Source of the DNA: Tubulanus polymorphus
Taxonomy: Eukaryota > Nemertea > Palaeonemertea > Tubulaniformes > Tubulanidae
Assembly: GCF_964204645.1 (NCBI RefSeq)
Contig: NC_134030.1
Location: 9,856,278-9,920,277, forward strand
Reading direction: 5' to 3'
DNA length: 64,000 bases
Below are positions 13,301 to 24,682 of this stretch, piece after piece. The notes beneath the pieces are model-generated. The model saw nothing but the letters and a program-made list of their open reading frames with translations. It was not told the origin of the DNA and did no database searches. How positions within the stretch are numbered: position 1 is the first letter of the stretch; the number at the start of each line of letters is the position of its first letter. A program made the position numbers and the translations under genes.

Positions 13301-14273
13301 AGACAGCAGATTGTCTAAGAGGGTGCAGGGTACAGGCAGCAGGTTGTCTGAGAGGGTGCAGGGGATACAGACAGCAGATTGTCTGCGAGGGTGCAGGATG
13401 TTTTGGAATACAGGCAGCGGATTTGCTAAGGGGTTTGGCGCATATAGCGGATTGTCTGAGGGGGAATTGAGGGCCAGACAGCTGTCTAAGCGGTCTCAAT
13501 TCGAGCCTCTTTTGGGTCAAAAGAGCACACGTACTCTTTAAGATCTGTTTTTCTCATCTCAATTTTCAGAAATAACTTTGTTTATGTAAACGTTTTCTTT
13601 CGAACGATGGAAATTCAGAAATTGTCGAAATCGGAAGCGTACTCTTGGTTTTCATTAGTTTGTAAGTAACAACAAATTAGAAAATTTTTCCTTCCATTGT
13701 TGAACAATAACCATCGATGAAATGCTCTTAGTCCCTAATATAGAAAATCCCAAATTCAGAAAAGAAAAACGAGTTGGGTTTGTTTAGTAAACGATACATT
13801 TTCCGGGTTTTGACTATATCAATCATTTTGAGATTAGAAAGAATTCCATATTCCTGATGATGCAGTCAAAACTTCGAAAGTAGATCATTAGCTAAAGGAA
13901 ACTTTTTCGGACTTTCATTTTTTTTTTCTTTTCTGAGTGTTTGATTTTCTATATCATAATTGAGTATATAAGGTTTTTCTTCATTTCTGACAAGAAGGCT
14001 TAACAAACGATCATACAACAGCAAACAGATCATCAAATCGATTGGAAACAGTTAACACTTTCGTAACTAATGTCATGATTGTATTGAACAGGTGATATTG
14101 GTGGAACCGCCGGATTATATCTCGGTGCGTCTTTACTGGCGCTTGTTGAGGTTTTATTTTTCGTCGGGAATCAAATGATCAATTCATTCGCGCGAAACAG
14201 AAACAAACCGAACGAAGTAAATCCACATCCGGATTATGTCGTCAGAAGGAGCCCGGTGACCACAATTATGTAA
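7315..14273 (+). CDS. DEG/ENaC (amiloride-sensitive) cation channel with a giant extracellular insertion, nine exons
   Basis: CDS exons read from GT-AG sites with matching phases: 7315-7436, 8509-8682, 8968-9239, 9709-9890, 10206-10401, 10848-12099, 12779-13039, 13570-13661, 14092-14273 (2,733 nt, 910 residues). The N-terminus carries the HG gating motif (NFHGV, residues 26-30) and TM1 (about 42-62), followed by FPAVTICN. The ectodomain has DYGLCYSFN, a Cys-rich block with C-R-C-L-P-Y-Y, and CSIPCEK near residue 334. VYVNVFF (about 824-830) leads into TM2, which starts DIGGTAGLYLGASLLALVE near 852 and includes the G-A-S selectivity motif. Family members are usually 450-700 residues, with a few tens of residues between the CE motif and the VNVFF strand; here there are about 490, mostly charged and helix-prone, nearly all in exon 6 and exon 7. 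It forms a trimeric Na+ channel in the plasma membrane by family knowledge; the gating stimulus is unknown. Confidence 0.9.
8142..8295. repeat. Short inverted-repeat element in intron 1 of the DEG/ENaC gene
   Basis: AAGTAGAAATATTTCGG (8142-8158) is matched by CCGAAATATTTCTGCTT (8279-8295), an inverted pair with one mismatch, bracketing about 120 bp. The right part contains GGTGACGAAGGG...CCGAAAT, loosely like decayed hammerhead cores elsewhere in the window. Confidence 0.45.
10549..10684. repeat. MITE copy A (intron 5 of the DEG/ENaC gene)
   Basis: About 135 bp whose ends are inverted: CAAAAGTTGGTTAGAGTTAA and CCAGCGGATA near the left, TATCCGCTGGTTATCTTT and AGCAACTG near the right. A second copy lies at 42139-42263 in intron 3 of HSPA13. 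Two independent intronic insertions of the same inverted-repeat unit support a non-autonomous DNA transposon family. Confidence 0.65.
12530..12612 (+). repeat. Possible tRNA-derived SINE fragment (intron 6 of the DEG/ENaC gene)
   Basis: Contains GTGACGCCCGAGGCGG, which resembles a pol III A box, followed about 20 bp later by GGATCGAACCCC, a good B-box match (GWTCRANNC). I could not fold a full tRNA, and the family is not identified. Confidence 0.35.
13130..13410 (+). repeat. ~33-bp minisatellite in intron 7 of the DEG/ENaC gene
   Basis: Eight or nine copies of a unit around ACAGACAGCAGGTCGTCTGA plus GAGGATACAGGGT, period 32-34 bp and increasingly diverged toward the right. It is open in several frames, but splicing from 13039 to 13570 keeps the channel frame without it. 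Confidence 0.85.
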
Positions 14274-14369
14274 AACTCAACGGGATAAATCTATTCGAGT
14301 TAGACACGTATGAAGAATGAACCCCCAGCAAAGTGTACGTTCACTGCATTCGGTACCACGGGGCGGTAA

Positions 14370-16245
14370 TTATTTCAACAAGTTGAGAATCAGGGATTTC
14401 AGTAGTGCTATGACTGCTATACATATTTCACCGAGATAATCAGGGAACTCGGTAGCGTTGAGCATGCTGTAAATATTTCATCGAGACCATCAGGGAACAC
14501 GGTAGCGTTGAGCATGCTGTGAGTATTTCACCGAGACAATCAGGGAACACGGTAGCATTGAGCATGCTGTAAATATTTCACCGAGACAATCAGGGAACTC
14601 GGTAGCGTTGAGCATGCTGTAAATATTTCATCGAGACCATCAGGGAACACGGTAGCGTTGAGCATGCTGTGAGTATTTCACCGAGACAATCAGGGAACAC
14701 GGTAGCATAGAGCATGCTGTAAATATTTCACCGAGACAATCAGGGAACTCGGTAGCGTTGAGCATGCTGTAAATATTTCACCGAGACAATCAGGGAACAC
14801 GGTAGCATTGAGCATGCTGTAAATATTTCACCGAGACAATCAGGGAACTCGGTAGCGTTGATCATGCTGTGAATATTTCACCGAGACAATCAGGGAACTC
14901 GGTAGCGTTGATCATGCTGTGAATATTTCACCGAGATAATCAGGGAACACGGTAGCGTTGAGCATGCTGTAAATATTTCACCGAGACCATCAGGGAACAC
15001 GGTAGCGTTGAGCATGCTGTGAGTTTTTCACCGAGACAATCAGGGAACACGGTAGCATTGAGCATGCTGTAAATATTTCACCGAGACAATCAGGGAACTC
15101 GGTAGCGTTGATCATGCTGTGAATATTTCACCGAGACAATCAGGGAACACGGTAGCGTTGAGCATGCTCTAAATATTTCACCGAGACCATCAGGGAACAC
15201 GGTAGCGTTGAGCATGCTGTGAGTATTTCACCGAGACAATCAGGGAACTCGGTAGCGTTGAGCATGCTGTAAATATTTCACCGAGACAATCAGGGAACAC
15301 GGTAGCGTTGAGCATGCTGTGAGTTTTTCATCGAGACAATCAGGGAACTCGGTAGCGTTGAGCATGCTGTGAGTATTTCACCGAGACAATCAGGGAACTC
15401 GGTAGCGTTGAGCATGCTGTGAGTTTTTCACCGAGACAATCAGGGAACTCGGTAGCGTTGAGCATGCTGTAAATATTTCGACGAGACAATCGGGGAACAC
15501 GGTAGCGTTGAGCATGCTGTAAATATTTCACCGAGACAATCAGGGAACTCGGTAGCGTTGATCATGCTGTGAATATTTCACCGAGACAATCAGGGAACAC
15601 GGTAGCGCTGAGCATGCTCTAAATATTTCACCGAGACCATCAGGGAACACGGTAGCGTTGAGCATGCTGTGAGTATTTCACCGAGACAATCAGGGAACTC
15701 GGTAGCGTTGAGCATGCTGTAAATATTTCACCGAGACAATCAGGGAACACGGTAGCGTTGAGCATGCTGTGAGTTTTTCATCGAGACAATCAGGGAACTC
15801 GGTAGCGTTGAGCATGCTGTGAGTTTTTCACCGAGACAATCAGGGAACTCGGTAGCGTTGAGCATGCTGTGAGTTTTTCACCGAGACAATCAGGGAACTC
15901 GGTAGCGTTGAGCATGCTGTAAATATTTCGACGAGACAATCGGGGAACACGGTAGCGTTGAGCATGCTGTGAGTATTTCACCGAGACCATCAGGGAACAC
16001 GGTAGCGTTGAGCGTGCTGTAGATATTTCACCGAGACCATCAGGGAACTCGGTAGCGTTGAGCATGCTGTAAATATTTCACCGAGACAATCAGGGAACTC
16101 GGTAGCGTTGAGCATGCTGTAGATATTTCACTGAGACAATCAGGGAACACGGTAGCGTTAAGCATGCTGTGAGTATTTCACCGAGACCATCAGGGAACTC
16201 GGTAGCGTTGAGCATGCTGTGAATATTTCAGCGAGTTAACAATCA
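14370..16245 (+). repeat. 50-bp satellite array with a 450-bp higher-order period
   Basis: About 37 tandem copies of a 50-bp unit (AGCATGCTGTAAATATTTCA, then CCGAGACAATCAGGGAACTC and GGTAGCGTTG). Variant markers recur at 450-bp spacing: GCATGCTCT near 15162 and 15612, and TTTCGACGAGACAATCGGGG near 15477 and 15927, so blocks of nine units were amplified together. The array begins about 100 bp after the channel stop codon. No AATAAA is seen between that stop and about 16567, so the array may be transcribed as 3' UTR. Confidence 0.92.
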
Positions 16246-17225
16246 GTGAACTTTGTAGCGCTAAGACTGATGTCTATATCTCACCGAGTTGCCAATCGAG
16301 GGAATGGATTGAATATTGTTTTAACTGGACTGAATTCTAGAAACATTTGCGACTTGCGAACGAAGAATTGGAGCGACTTTCTGTAAAGTAAAAACGTCAC
16401 GTTTGACGGTGAATTGATGTACAATATGACGCATGTTAACAATACGTGTGAAATCTATGAATAAGGTAAATTTTAAGTGGACTGTATTGACGATAGAGTG
16501 GTAAATTACTTTGAAATTGTCTGCTTTTAATATTTTCATATTTCGCTGTAAAGTTTAAATTGACCGAATAAAAACATAGCATAATAGAAATAGATTATTT
16601 TGGATTTTTTGTCTCCTCAGTGAGTCTGGACAGAACCCGTTCTCCGTTTGTGTTGGTGTTAGGGAGTCGATTAGGATTTCAGATGAAATGCACTGCCCAG
16701 TGTACCGTATGGTGCTGCCGCTATGGTCATCGTTAGCGGTTTTTCACGCACTAACACCGACAGATTCTGACAGGTTGATAACCGATTTCAGTTTTTCATT
16801 TCAAAACTATAATACATCATCAAGATCTTAGATTATCGAATGTGAAAGAATGTCACTATAGTCGTTCATAGTGGTTTATGAAAGTAGTGAGGCAGCATGA
16901 TAACTGGGGTCTGTCCATCTTACGTAATAGTGCATGAGAAAATCCGGCGCTGTCGATAAGCATAGCGGCAGGACCCCAAGGCGAAGTGTGTGCCTGAAAT
17001 AGTATTGCCTCTATCGTGTATGTGACAATAGAGCACAAATGAATCCTTTAAAGGAACCGATCGCGATAGATTGAACACGAACAATAGATAGTAATCGACT
17101 TTTTTATTTTATCCGATGATCGATTTTTTCTACCGGCCGCAGTCACCCGGAAGTAGTACAGGAATATAAACAAATTGGCGGCTTTTTGAATCGCGGGGAT
17201 TACGGTTCAGGGTTTAGGGTCTACA
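16246..17225. other. Gene-free interval after the satellite
   Basis: Contains an AATAAA at about 16567, a possible polyadenylation signal for the DEG/ENaC gene. An imperfect inverted pair (GTGTTGGTGTTAG near 16650 and CTAACACCGACAG near 16751) hints at a small foldback element. No gene recognised. Confidence 0.4.
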
Positions 17226-17365
17226 TGACACCTCTGACCACCGTCGATACCAGATCCTCTGATGCCCGATACCCCTGACACCTCTGACACCGTGACACCT
17301 CTGACCACCGTCGATACCAGATCCTCTGATGCCCGATACCCCTGACACCTCTGACACTGTGACAC
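17226..17365 (+). repeat. 67-bp tandem duplication
   Basis: The segment beginning GACACCTCTGACCACCGTCG at 17227 recurs at 17294, two near-identical copies with internal GACACC sub-repeats. Confidence 0.8.
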
Positions 17366-18173
17366 CAGAACCGTCGGAAGGAATTTTTCAGTGGCGAGGC
17401 TTATTTCTGAAGGCTTATTTTACGGCCTCATTCACAGAAGCATGAGAAGTCGTGAGCCAACCACCTAGTACAGAGAACGACGAGCTGCTACGCGGTACAG
17501 CGTGCTTTTGAAAAAATTTTTTGTTATGCAAAAAAATGGGGTGGCTTTGGCCGCCCCTGCCGCCCCTGTTCCGACGGCCCTGCAATCAATACTTCGATAA
17601 AAAATACATCAAATGATACACAAGATGCTGCATGATTGGAGTTTCCCATAGAAGCCATATATTATTATACATATACCATTACATTATCCTTGGCCGTGTC
17701 GGGTCTGCTCACAGAAAAAGCTACGAAAGTTCAATAATAGAATATCTTAATGAAATAAAATATTATGTTGTTTGGCACAGATTGAAGAGTTCTACGTCTT
17801 TATCGATTTTTCGGTTGAGTGTTTCATATTCTTACTCGATAAACAAATTTCGTTTGAAAAAAAAGAATCCGTCGATATTTCTTCGAGAATATATCATATT
17901 TCTGGTCATCTATCGAACCGAAAGTACGATCGATAAATCGATGCTACCAATCAGCCACCGGAGAATAGACGTGTCAATGCAACAGATTTTACCAACCATT
18001 TAAAAAACTGCTCTTCTCAGAAGAACAGAAAGACAGGCGTGCGCGCGATGGATAGTTTCGACGTATAGTAGATCAAATAGCTGTTACACAGTCAACTGTA
18101 TGAAGAGGAGTAATCAATGGACACATTGGGAACGAAAGCAGCTGTCGTAGGAATTATTACGAATAAATACCAT
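17366..18173. other. Gene-free interval
   Basis: No supported gene. A 123-codon open frame at 17632-18003 is AT-rich, low in complexity and resembles nothing I know; treated as chance. Confidence 0.4.
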
Positions 18174-18340
18174 AATATAAAGTGGCTGGGATCGTAGGGC
18201 CGTGTGTAGAATCACCTAATATAAAGTGGCTGGGGATCATGGGGCCGTGTGTAGATTCACCTTATATAAAGTGGCTGGGATCGTGGGGCCGTGTGTAGAT
18301 TCACCTAATATAAAGTGCCTGGGATCGTGGGGTTGTGACC
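18174..18340 (+). repeat. ~44-bp tandem repeat, about four copies
   Basis: AATATAAAGTGGCTGGGATC followed by a G/C-rich stretch and GTGTAGATTCACCT repeats with starts near 18174, 18218, 18262 and 18307; the last copy is degraded. Confidence 0.85.
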
Positions 18341-18774
18341 TGGCCTGTCTATGGATTCTATAATATTTCATCTTCTTCCAGGGATCTAAACTGTCGCTGA
18401 CATCAATCGTTGGCATCACTATGGGGATTTTCAATCGATATTCAAATTTATCAACTGGAACGAATGATCAACGTTTCGCAGCGCACTATAATTGAAACGC
18501 AGTCTCAAATGTTTTGTGACTTTCTCAAAATGTATCAAAAATTTAAGTAATTTTTAGTTCATAAGTCTTCAAATATTCAAATATGAACAGTTAAAAATTG
18601 TTGAAACATGTCGACTCAGCCGTAAAATCAACCCATTCACAGTCCCGAATGTGGGATAATGTCGGGCTTTAGAGAACATAATGCCCCCGAGGTCTTCACA
18701 TTTACAGATATGATTATGTAAGCGTGTCGCGCGTTACACCGGATAGGCACACAATAGAAATGTGAGCCGCACGT

Positions 18775-19200
18775 TCATTGATCATCACCAATTAAGAGGA
18801 CCGCTATTGTGAAAATTGACTGCGGGAGGAATATTCCTCCCAAAGTCAATCGATGGAAACTTGACCAAGGGGTCTGATATGTCCAGACGTAACTAAAGCC
18901 TAAATGGTCCAACAAGGATTTCAGATAGAAAGTTTCTTTGTCTATGATCCGTTTCAAGGTCTTGATTCATGATAGCCAAGGAAAATTTATGAGAACTACT
19001 GCCAATGTTAATAAAACATTAAGCTTTCAATTCAGTGACATCATACATTTTTCATGGGCTTAAAACAATTAAAATCGCTATTAATGAATTCAGAAAAGTG
19101 ATTAATTTTAAGTTCATTTCATTACATATAATGAATATATCAAGAACTGTCATGAAAGAACTCATGCAAGTGGTCAATGAATAAACTTACTAGTGATGAA
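18775..19200 (-). mobile_element. LINE reverse-transcriptase fragment (same family as 26.86-27.71 kb)
   Basis: The reverse strand has LLDHLGFSYVWTYQ, which fits the C-terminal region of LINE polymerases. The segment 18882-19200 is nearly identical to 27385-27707, where it runs on into a recognisable LINE tail. It ends where Merlin transposase coding sequence begins. Confidence 0.6.
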
Positions 19201-19548
19201 TGGTTTGATAAAATGAGGGACGTCTGTACCGGTCAAATAAAGAAAAACCCTGTCGTAATGTCCGATTATAGCATTGACACACTGCAAGTTGGAATCGACG
19301 AATCTCTTTTTGGTAAGAAGAGAAAATACCACAGAGGAACTGGAAAAAAGATGTATGGGTTTTTGGTTTAGTAGAGAGAGGAACATATAACGTTCATCTG
19401 GAAGTTGTCTTAGATCGCCAAAAACAAACTCTGTTACCAATAATTAAGAACGTTGTTGTTCCAAATCCAAATGGCAAGTATATTGTCGGACATGTGGAGT
19501 TCCTATCACTGTTTGGAGCAAGAAGGCTATCAGCATAGCACTGTAAAC
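19197..19548 (+). pseudogene. Merlin (ISXO2/IS1016-like) DNA transposase, 5' part, interrupted
   Basis: Reads as a DDE transposase fragment: VGIDESLFGKKRKYHRGTGK carries the first catalytic Asp, then VERGTYNVHLEVVLDR, then LSDMWSSYHCLEQEGYQHS carries the second Asp. Two frame changes separate these blocks (after GFLV near 19370 and after NPNGK near 19470), so it is dead. The N-terminus is missing, cut by a LINE fragment. At 19548 an LTR element begins; the rest of the transposase resumes at 23577. The Merlin enzyme cuts its own terminal repeats and is related to bacterial IS1016 transposases. Confidence 0.85.
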
Positions 19549-20104
19549 TGTTGTGGGGTTGCTTTCGGTTCTCCAACAATGTTGTGGAGTTGAGTTTCTC
19601 AACCAATTGTTGTGGGGGCCACGTTGCGTTCTCCCCTCGTGTTGTCGTTGTTGGTTCCAATTAATCCGATAAGTGATATCCCTCTGACTCCGGAATAATA
19701 ACAACTCTTCTCGTGGGTCTACGTTCTTTCTTTATTTCCCCGCACAATTCTTATTCCTTCCTACAGCTCGTATTTTTAGGCTTCTCCGCCACTCTAGCAT
19801 CTCTCTCCCCCTTACTGTGCTGACCCTCCCCTTTTATCTTATTTCATGTTACTCGTGACGTATACTTCTACATATGTTATACGTCACGAGTTTATTACTT
19901 GTTTACTTCCTAGCCATACCAGAGCTCAAGGCTGCCACTATAACCAGCAACCTTACGCAGATACTCACGTCACTTTCACCTATCTTCTATTCAGTGTCTT
20001 GTGTGCGACGTAAGCATCTACGTAGGTTGTTTACTAACTTCAGCCACTGCCCTGAACTCTGGCTTCCCTCCCTCTATGCAAACTACTAATTTATCACCCC
20101 AATA
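19549..20104. repeat. Left long terminal repeat
   Basis: 556-bp direct repeat, begins TGTTGTGGGGTTGCTTTCGG, ends CACCCCAATA. A small inverted motif, TACGTCACGAG / CTCGTGACGTA near 19853-19890, lies in it and in its partner. Confidence 0.9.
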
Positions 20105-23016
20105 CTATCCTCCTCCCCAGACGATTGGTCCCCAATCGCCAAAAATTCGCAAGACCCTATTGTAGTTTCCCAAAAAAAAAAATCTTTTCAAAAGTGAACA
20201 TCATTTATAAGCAACATCTCTTACAACTTAAAGCCAGCCGCAGGGTAATGAAAATTACACAAAACCTTCAGAACATCAAGACTAATGATACACAACCACC
20301 ATTCCGTACATCAATTTACAACACCTGTAAAGTAGCCATAAATCACAATTTCTGACCCTTTCCCCTATTATCCCATCCCGCATAACTTCTACCTAAACTA
20401 AGCAACACACCCCACTCATCATCAGTTCATCTTATTCATCAACGAGACCTACATGGACCCCATAGAATTTTACGGTAAGCCAAAAAAATTCCTAAATACT
20501 TATAAACTTAACACACGAACTTTATCTAAGGGAAAGCAATCATCTACAAATATCAAATATGAGACTCTTTTCATCAGTAATATATAACAATTATGAGGCA
20601 TGTACATCTGTATATTGATCTTACATTTAATGAGAACAAGCCCATACAATTGTAGTCATGCAAAAAAAACATATCAAACACAACTTCCCAAATAGCTTTC
20701 ATAGACAATCACCCATTTCTCTATATCCACATTTATGTAGTCTAATAATTTAACAATATATGACCAACCACTTCAACTTTCTGACTCTTCTCGTTCTCGT
20801 TGTCTTTACCAAAAAAAAGTAATCAGTGTGTGCAGCCTAATTTGCCTTTAAAATTACCATTGCAAACACGTCAATTTCCCACTGTCCAAACTATCAGCCG
20901 TTACCTTAACCGATATCAGATGATTTGTCAAACCTGTCCCGACCCCAAACAACGACGTAAATTAATACAGATGCCAGATACATCATTTAGTTGATTATCG
21001 TGTGCCCAGCACATGTTGGCAACAGACAGCTTCAACAATTAATGAATAATTTCATAATAATTCTAAGTGCATTTTATAAAGATGAGCCGAAATTTATGCA
21101 AAAATGGATATACTGATCAGATACATCCGAATCGCCGAGATGTCAGCTGCTAGTCCCCACCCATTGCCTCAGAAAGCACATTTATCCGTAGTCTAGGCAG
21201 GGATAACATGAACTGCTATTTGCGGCTTGGAACCGTTGAAATAGACAGGCAGGCCGCCATATATTTATGGAAGGATGTCATAAAGTGACCACAAAACTCA
21301 TTAAGATGCATCACCCAAAAGTTAGGGAAAATTCCTCTGGACACTACTCATTCAGTGCCATTCAAACAGCCGATTCTCAAAAATTAACTTTTACTCCTGG
21401 GCCTATGGTCTTCCAAACCACCCACATCTGATATTCGAATTGTTCTAATTCCTTCCCGCAAATCTGGGGATATAACCCCACATGTAAAACGGCTGACGCA
21501 TCATCCTGTATATAAACCAGTCAAGACGGACTGAAAGTTCGGAAAAAAACATAGCGAGCACACATCCCTGCTATCTACGACCATTCAGTTAAGATACCCA
21601 ATCCACCGAATAATACTTATCATACTTATTGTATTACGCAATGAGCAACCCTTTACTTCTAAAAAACCAATCCCCTGAATGGCCATTTCAGCATACCTAA
21701 CAAATAGCTGTATCGTGACATTTCTCATTTCCGTATCATCCCCCATGTCACGCCTTACCGGAGTAAATAAAATCTATGGATAAATAGGGAACCGGCCGAC
21801 GAATCACCCATTTGGTATTTCTTGATATTCGACCCTAATAATGCCCAACATATATATCCAATCTCTCCCCGAGGCCAGCCACTAAACATTATACTGTTTC
21901 AAAGGATCTTCAGAATTCATCCTTCGGGCTCTAATCCCCCGTATCATTCCGGACCATCCCTAGAGCATCCCTTACTCTTCATCCAGGTCCCTGGTCCACC
22001 TTAATTCATCTCATATAAACTACTCTATTCAAACCCCCTCCGGTAAGATTCACCACTGAGCGCCCAATCTAACCTTTGCACAATAAACATATTCTATACT
22101 AACTCGCGATACTCATTATATATCTTAAAACCACATAAACACCAAAGTAATTTGTTAGGTATATACAGGCAGTGAGCGCTTTCAACTATCGTTACACTGA
22201 TAACCAAGTGGCTTACCTAGACTAATAAATCATTCTTTCGCGAAATACCATCCAGCAAATTTAGCAAACTATAAAAGATTTACGTAGTGCATATTTATAT
22301 CTACGTAGATACAATAACCCAGCACACATGCAAAAAACGCTGAGCATTATTCTATAAAAGCAACCAAAACATGCAGAAATACATATCATATTATTTACAA
22401 TTACTATAAGCCGCAATCGTAGTCCGTTGAACGTCTCCAAGGTCGATTTCCCGTAGCAGATCTATGAACTGTCCGATGATGAAATGCGTTTGTATAATGC
22501 CTCTAATACTCTACTGTTTTTCATTTATCGCGCTATGATCGCAGAATCACTTCGTTTCCGAACGCCATTATGTCCGCTAATTCACACGAATCTAAATTCG
22601 GAGTCGTAAATCCAATTTGCTGCCATGTAAAACGTAGTGTCCAAAACACGATCTTACGAAAACGCCACACCAAATCGGATAATTCAATTAATTTAAATAT
22701 GGAAAGAAACAACTACTTTCCGCACTGGAAGCTCTATAATTCATTTCAACTGAATCTGACGATACGAAGATTACATATTTCTCGAATAAGACAAACAAGC
22801 AGCTATTAAATCCAGACGGGAATGATTTTTATACACAGATCGAGTTATCCGCAATATTTCAACTTAACCCGCGGTAGCGGCCCGTATTTCATGTAATTAT
22901 AACGGTTACGGAACGTAACGTTCATCTTACACTTTTACTTCACCCCTGTTCACTCACCAAATATTCACGATCGCTTGGCAGCGAGAGGTGCAGGATACAC
23001 CACTGTTCTCCACCAA
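20105..23016. other. LTR-element interior, non-coding
   Basis: AT-rich, no open frame above 80 codons with any similarity. It may carry packaging and priming signals, none of which I can point to. Confidence 0.6.
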
Positions 23017-23572
23017 TGTTGTGGGGTTGCTTTCGGTTCTCCAACAATGTTGTGGAGTTGAGTTTCTCAACCAATTGTTGTGGGGGCCACGTTGCGTTCT
23101 CCCCTCGTGTTGTCGTTGTTGGTTCCGATTAATCCGATAAGTGATATCCCTCTGACTCCGGAATAATAACAACTCTTCTCGTGGGTCTACGTTCTTTCTT
23201 TATTTTCCCGCACAATTCTTATTCCTTCCTACAGCTCGTATTTTTAGGCTTCTCCGCCACTCTCGCATCTCTCTCCCCCTTACTGTGCTGACCCTCCCCT
23301 TTTATCTTATTTCATGTTACTCGTGACGTATACTTCTACATATGTTATACGTCACGAGTTTATTACTTGTTTACTTCCTAGCCATACCAGAGCTCAAGGC
23401 TGCCACTATAACCAGCAACCTTACGCAGATACTCATGTCACTTTCACCTATCTTCTATTCAGAGTCTTGTGTGCGACGTAAGCATCTACGTAGGTTCTTT
23501 ACTAACTTCAGCCACTGCCCTGAACTCTGGCTTCCCTCCCTCTATGCAAACTACTAATTTATCACCCCAATA
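23017..23572. repeat. Right long terminal repeat
   Basis: 556-bp match to 19549-20104. Differences noted include CCGATT versus CCAATT, CTCGCATC versus CTAGCATC, and CAGAGTCT versus CAGTGTCT. Confidence 0.9.
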
Positions 23573-23576
23573 AAAC

Positions 23577-23790
23577 CATTCAAAAGGGTTCAAAGCACCA
23601 GATGGGACACATACTAACTCAGTTGAAGGAATGTGGGGACAAATAAAAGGAAGAATCAAAATAATGAAGGAAGTGAGACATGAAAGGATTCCCAAGATAT
23701 TAGATGAGTTCGCTTATCGATACAGATTTGGAAATGGCTGCAACGCTCACATATTTGCAGTAATACTTCGCGATTTAGCCGTAGTTTAGG
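23577..23790 (+). pseudogene. Merlin transposase, 3' part
   Basis: Translates as HSKGFKAPDGTHTNSVEGMW and on to an open C-terminus ending near 23790. THTNSVEGMW holds the catalytic Glu of the DDE triad. Removing the LTR element and one AAAC copy joins GYQHSTVN to HSKGFKAPDG in a single frame, so both pieces are one gene. Confidence 0.88.
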
Positions 23791-24240
23791 CTATAATAGA
23801 CATAGATTTGTTTCAAATTTCAACATTTTTTTTTTGTTTGAGAGCAGTGCGCTCTCTATTCCGTTATTCTTAAAGATTGAATGAATGATAATAAAACGAA
23901 AGAATAATTTTTGAATCTCTTTTAGGCTTATTTTCAAAAGGCCAATGAGTGCACCGGAACTGTCCCACCAGAAACAATTTTAATGGATATGGAGGATAAA
24001 TCAAGCGTAAACAAATTATTCCAGTAATTTCTTGATTGCTAACGAATTAATTTATCTTGGTCCCATATGGTCGATGTTAACAGTAAATAATGTTCACAGT
24101 AGGCCCTATAGGACAAAAAGCCTTATGTGACATGATGTATTTTTTATCCACAAAAGGACGACATTCAGGAATTAGATATACCACTCTCACTGTCTGAACT
24201 GGAATCAGATCTGTACTCGTCACTTATATTGTGTAAATCG
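23791..24240. other. Gene-free interval, probably the 3' flank of the Merlin element
   Basis: AT-rich, no open frame of note. Merlin terminal inverted repeats were looked for but not convincingly found. Confidence 0.35.
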
Positions 24241-24254
24241 TCTCGTATATAGTG

Positions 24255-24370
24255 AAATGCGGAACGAATATTAACGTCAACATTGTCGACCAATAGCACT
24301 GGTCGACAGTAATTCGGAACGAATGTCGATGTCGACATTGTCGACCAGTAGTACTGGTTGACAGTACCAA
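24255..24370. repeat. 57-bp tandem pair with GTCGAC hairpins
   Basis: Two copies starting GCGGAACGAAT / TCGGAACGAAT (24260 and 24315), each holding a short hairpin such as GTCGACCAATAGCACTGGTC plus GAC. The symmetry could give a local cruciform. Confidence 0.65.
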
Positions 24371-24682
24371 TAGACCTACCAATAGTAATAGTAAAATAGG
24401 TCGCAATTCTTAAATTTTTAAACTCTAACCGCATCACTCAGTTATGCAAGCACAGGGACTACAGTCCCCTATATTTCAGTTGATCTGAATGAGGACCGGC
24501 GGAAGGAGAAACACATTGGTCCGGCCACTTCTGCCAGTGAGGAGGTATTTCACTATGCGAACGCCCAAGGCGCGAAGCACTTGTGGGGGATGGGGGTGCT
24601 CTTACGGCCAGAGATTTTGATCAAATGACGCAGATTGAACCCCATTGTTCCCGATCACGATAACTTTATTCAAAATAGAATA

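Larger units (their letters stand above)
19549..23572. mobile_element. Non-autonomous LTR retrotransposon nested in the Merlin transposase
   Basis: Two direct repeats of 556 bp (19549-20104 and 23017-23572) start TGTTGTGGGG and end CCCCAATA, flanked outside by the 4-bp duplication AAAC (19545-19548 and 23573-23576). About six substitutions separate the LTRs. The 2.9-kb internal part (20105-23016) has no gag, protease, reverse transcriptase or integrase frame, so it depends on a partner element. I see no certain primer-binding site or polypurine tract. The TGTTG...CAATA ends recall BEL/Pao LTRs, but the superfamily cannot be settled without pol. Confidence 0.88.

Noticed and set aside
13095-13541. 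Overlapping open frames of 109-141 codons on both strands
   Set aside because: They are reading frames through a 33-bp minisatellite in an intron; the flanking exons join in phase without them.
14370-16245. CRISPR-like array of evenly spaced repeats
   Set aside because: The 50-bp unit is fully repeated with no unique spacers, and the genome is eukaryotic.
17632-18003. 123-codon plus-strand open frame
   Set aside because: Low-complexity, AT-rich composition, no motif and no splice context.
19444-19704. Open frames across the left LTR boundary
   Set aside because: They run from the transposase into LTR sequence and are mirrored in the right LTR; not genes.
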